In this document: piece by piece, positions 62,548 to 64,000 of the stretch
Layout: every line of letters starts with the position of its first letter
Position numbering within the stretch: position 1 is the first letter of the stretch
Origin: Geothermobacter hydrogeniphilus
GTDB taxonomy: Bacteria > Desulfobacterota > Desulfuromonadia > Desulfuromonadales > Geothermobacteraceae
Length of the DNA stretch: 64,000 bases
Assembly: GCF_002093115.1 (NCBI RefSeq)
Contig: NZ_NAAD01000002.1
Coordinates: 1-64,000, forward strand
Reading direction: 5' to 3'
The notes under the pieces: generated by a model
Databases searched by the model: none
Told to the model about the DNA's origin: nothing
The model's input: only the letters and a program-made list of their open reading frames with translations
Position numbers and translations under genes: made by a program

Positions 62548-64000
62548 TTACAGCGGGGCACTCAAGCTGTGGCAACTGCCACAGGTGTTGGTGTAAGGAA
62601 CCGGCATCGCGTTGGTTGTGGATGTGTCAGCCTTGGTCGGCACATCCAGCAGGTGCGAACTGATATCGTTGTGGCGATAGGTGGTTCCGGAAGCCCCGAC
62701 CTTACCGACGGGATCACCGGCGCCGGACTTGGCGTTCTTGGTGAAATGACACTGGATGCACATGGTCGTTGCGGGCATCGCTGTTGTTCCGGTTTTGGCT
62801 TCCATGTGAGCCTGGATATCCGCGCCCTGGGTCGGATGGCAGCCGGCGCACAGGGTGTTGTCGGAGGTGCCGCTGAGCTGGTGCCGGTCGGTTCCCGGAG
62901 CATGAATTTCATGGCAGTCGACGCAGGTCTTGAGGGCGCTGCCATTGCGGTATTTCACCGTCTTGATGAAGTCGGTGTACTGCTGGTGATGCGACTTGGA
63001 ATGCAGTCCGTCACCCCACATCGAGCCGGAGTTGGCATCATCGCGGAAGGTGTAGTTGGCCAGGTAATCGGCCCTGCTGCCACCCGGACGCAGCATCTCG
63101 TTAGAGGTGTTGAGCGGCTGGTCGGTATGGGTGCCGAAACTGTTATTCCCTTCCGGACGGCTGTGGCAGCGGCCGCAGATCATCGTCACCCGCGAAACGG
63201 AGAGATTGTTCGGGTTGACGATGGCAACCCCGTTGCCGCCGGCGGCCTGATGCTCGGAACCCGGGCCATGGCAGGTTTCGCAACCAACGTTCATTTCCTC
63301 AGCCTGCCCATTCAGCGGATTGATGGTCCCGTTCGGATCCGCCACCGCCGTGGCCGTGAATGTGCCGTTGGTATTCTGAACAACCTGGTAGCCGTTGTAA
63401 TGGCAGGCGGCACAGTTGATGTCGAAGCTCTTGTCATCATTGGGGAGCGTGAGAGTATCGGTGGCCACATCGTACCAGCGGTCCATGTGATAGTCGCGGT
63501 ACTGCTTGCGGGTCCGGTCGCCCGAAGAGTCATCGCCGCTGGCCTGATACTGCAGCGGCAGCATATGCAGGCTGTCAGAGCCGTCAGCTGCCAGGTAGCG
63601 CTGCTTGTAGACGCCGCCGCCATAAGTCATGACAGCCTCGATCGTTGTCGGGCTGGCCGGGTCGGTGGCATTCAGGACATTGGTGATCTGCATCATGTAC
63701 TTGTTCGTGGTCGAATCCTTGTACAAGCGCACGGTCGCGTAAACGGTATGCCCCACTCCCGGATCGGTCATCTGGGTCTGGAACTTGTCAAATCCGCGGG
63801 TGGCATCGTAGTCATAAAAATAAACCGTCGTGCCGCCGCTGGTGATATCACCGGCGGTGAACATGTCAACACCGGCCATGTAATTGTAGATGCCGTCATT
63901 GGCGTCGAACCGGGTCAGGTCCTGCAGGCCGCTCGGCGAGCCGATATTCATGATGCCGTGCTTGTGCGCCGTCTGCATGACACCACTCTTGTCCGGAGCA
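62548..64000 (-). CDS. Multihaem c-type cytochrome, 5' end outside the window
   Basis: The visible part is about 484 codons and is open to the window edge, so the signal peptide and possibly further haems lie outside. Seven CxxCH sites occur: CAACH, CETCH, CGRCH, CVDCH, CAGCH, CIQCH and, near the C-terminus, CGSCH. Extra His residues (for example HQQY and HKHG) could be distal ligands. The N-terminal visible region (about 150 residues) has no haem site and is beta-like. It is probably a periplasmic or outer-surface electron carrier. An internal ATG at 63978 is not a convincing start because the frame runs on upstream. Confidence 0.88.
   Translation of the reverse strand, partial: APDKSGVMQTAHKHGIMNIGSPSGLQDLTRFDANDGIYNYMAGVDMFTAGDITSGGTTVYFYDYDATRGFDKFQTQMTDPGVGHTVYATVRLYKDSTTNKYMMQITNVLNATDPASPTTIEAVMTYGGGVYKQRYLAADGSDSLHMLPLQYQASGDDSSGDRTRKQYRDYHMDRWYDVATDTLTLPNDDKSFDINCAACHYNGYQVVQNTNGTFTATAVADPNGTINPLNGQAEEMNVGCETCHGPGSEHQAAGGNGVAIVNPNNLSVSRVTMICGRCHSRPEGNNSFGTHTDQPLNTSNEMLRPGGSRADYLANYTFRDDANSGSMWGDGLHSKSHHQQYTDFIKTVKYRNGSALKTCVDCHEIHAPGTDRHQLSGTSDNTLCAGCHPTQGADIQAHMEAKTGTTAMPATTMCIQCHFTKNAKSGAGDPVGKVGASGTTYRHNDISSHLLDVPTKADTSTTNAMPVPYTNTCGSCHSLSAPL

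Overview
The window is a GC-rich, densely packed bacterial chromosome segment. I infer a free-living delta-proteobacterium of the Desulfuromonadales/Geobacter type. The signs are a cbb3 oxidase beside a large multihaem cytochrome, several HDOD and NtrC-type signalling proteins, a HypF hydrogenase maturase, LpxH (so a Gram-negative outer membrane) and abundant c-type haem motifs. No rRNA, tRNA, CRISPR array, phage or transposase gene was found. The taxonomic guess rests on gene content alone.

Layout. 1-395: short tandem repeats and two copies of a palindromic element. 396-4415 (minus): lipoprotein, rdgB, rph, an amidase under its own promoter, and a DHH phosphoesterase. 4452-8868 (minus): a SLOG/LOG-like protein, CopA and a TPR protein in overlapping order. 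9155-10979 (plus): a pentapeptide-repeat/K+-channel fusion and an HDOD protein. 10981-18812: tautomerase, PLP-dependent transsulfuration-type enzyme, zinc-ribbon protein, ZIP transporter, LpxH, a YihY/BrkB protein, a cNMP-binding protein and a phosphofructokinase lacking a usual Mg-binding Asp. 19001-24345 (plus): Lon and an M16 peptidase pair. 24480-37090 (minus): EAL-HDOD protein, HypF, a DASS transporter broken by an in-frame TAG, an NtrC-type two-component pair, a polyprenyl diphosphate synthase and a HAMP histidine kinase.

37201-45379 (plus) is a complete cbb3 cytochrome oxidase locus: ccoN-ccoO-ccoQ-ccoP-ccoG-fixH-ccoI-ccoS plus a TauE/DsbD_2-type membrane protein, behind a tandem promoter with an operator-like palindrome. 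One c-haem domain appears to have moved from CcoP to CcoO. 45547-50268 holds an HDOD protein, a membrane-anchored XRE regulator, an apparent pair of ~70-nt small RNAs with C-rich loops, and a DUF255 thioredoxin-like protein.

50274-59794 (minus) is the most intriguing block: eight closely packed genes encoding a secreted protein, a lipoprotein, a TPR membrane protein, an FHA-like/PEGA/FGE-sulfatase membrane protein, a small secreted protein, an ExbB/TolQ-like proton channel and two vWA proteins. Each vWA protein has an ExbD-like single membrane helix with an Asp at the same position (17). I read it as an ion-driven envelope machine of unassigned function. 59989-64000 holds a REC-winged-helix regulator with its kinase, and the 3' part of a seven-haem cytochrome running off the window.

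Two themes cut across the window. A family of ~120-bp fold-back repeats sits immediately at the 3' ends of genes, several times supplying the stop codon. Three genes without a Shine-Dalgarno have a -10 hexamer exactly 7 nt before the ATG, suggesting leaderless mRNAs.
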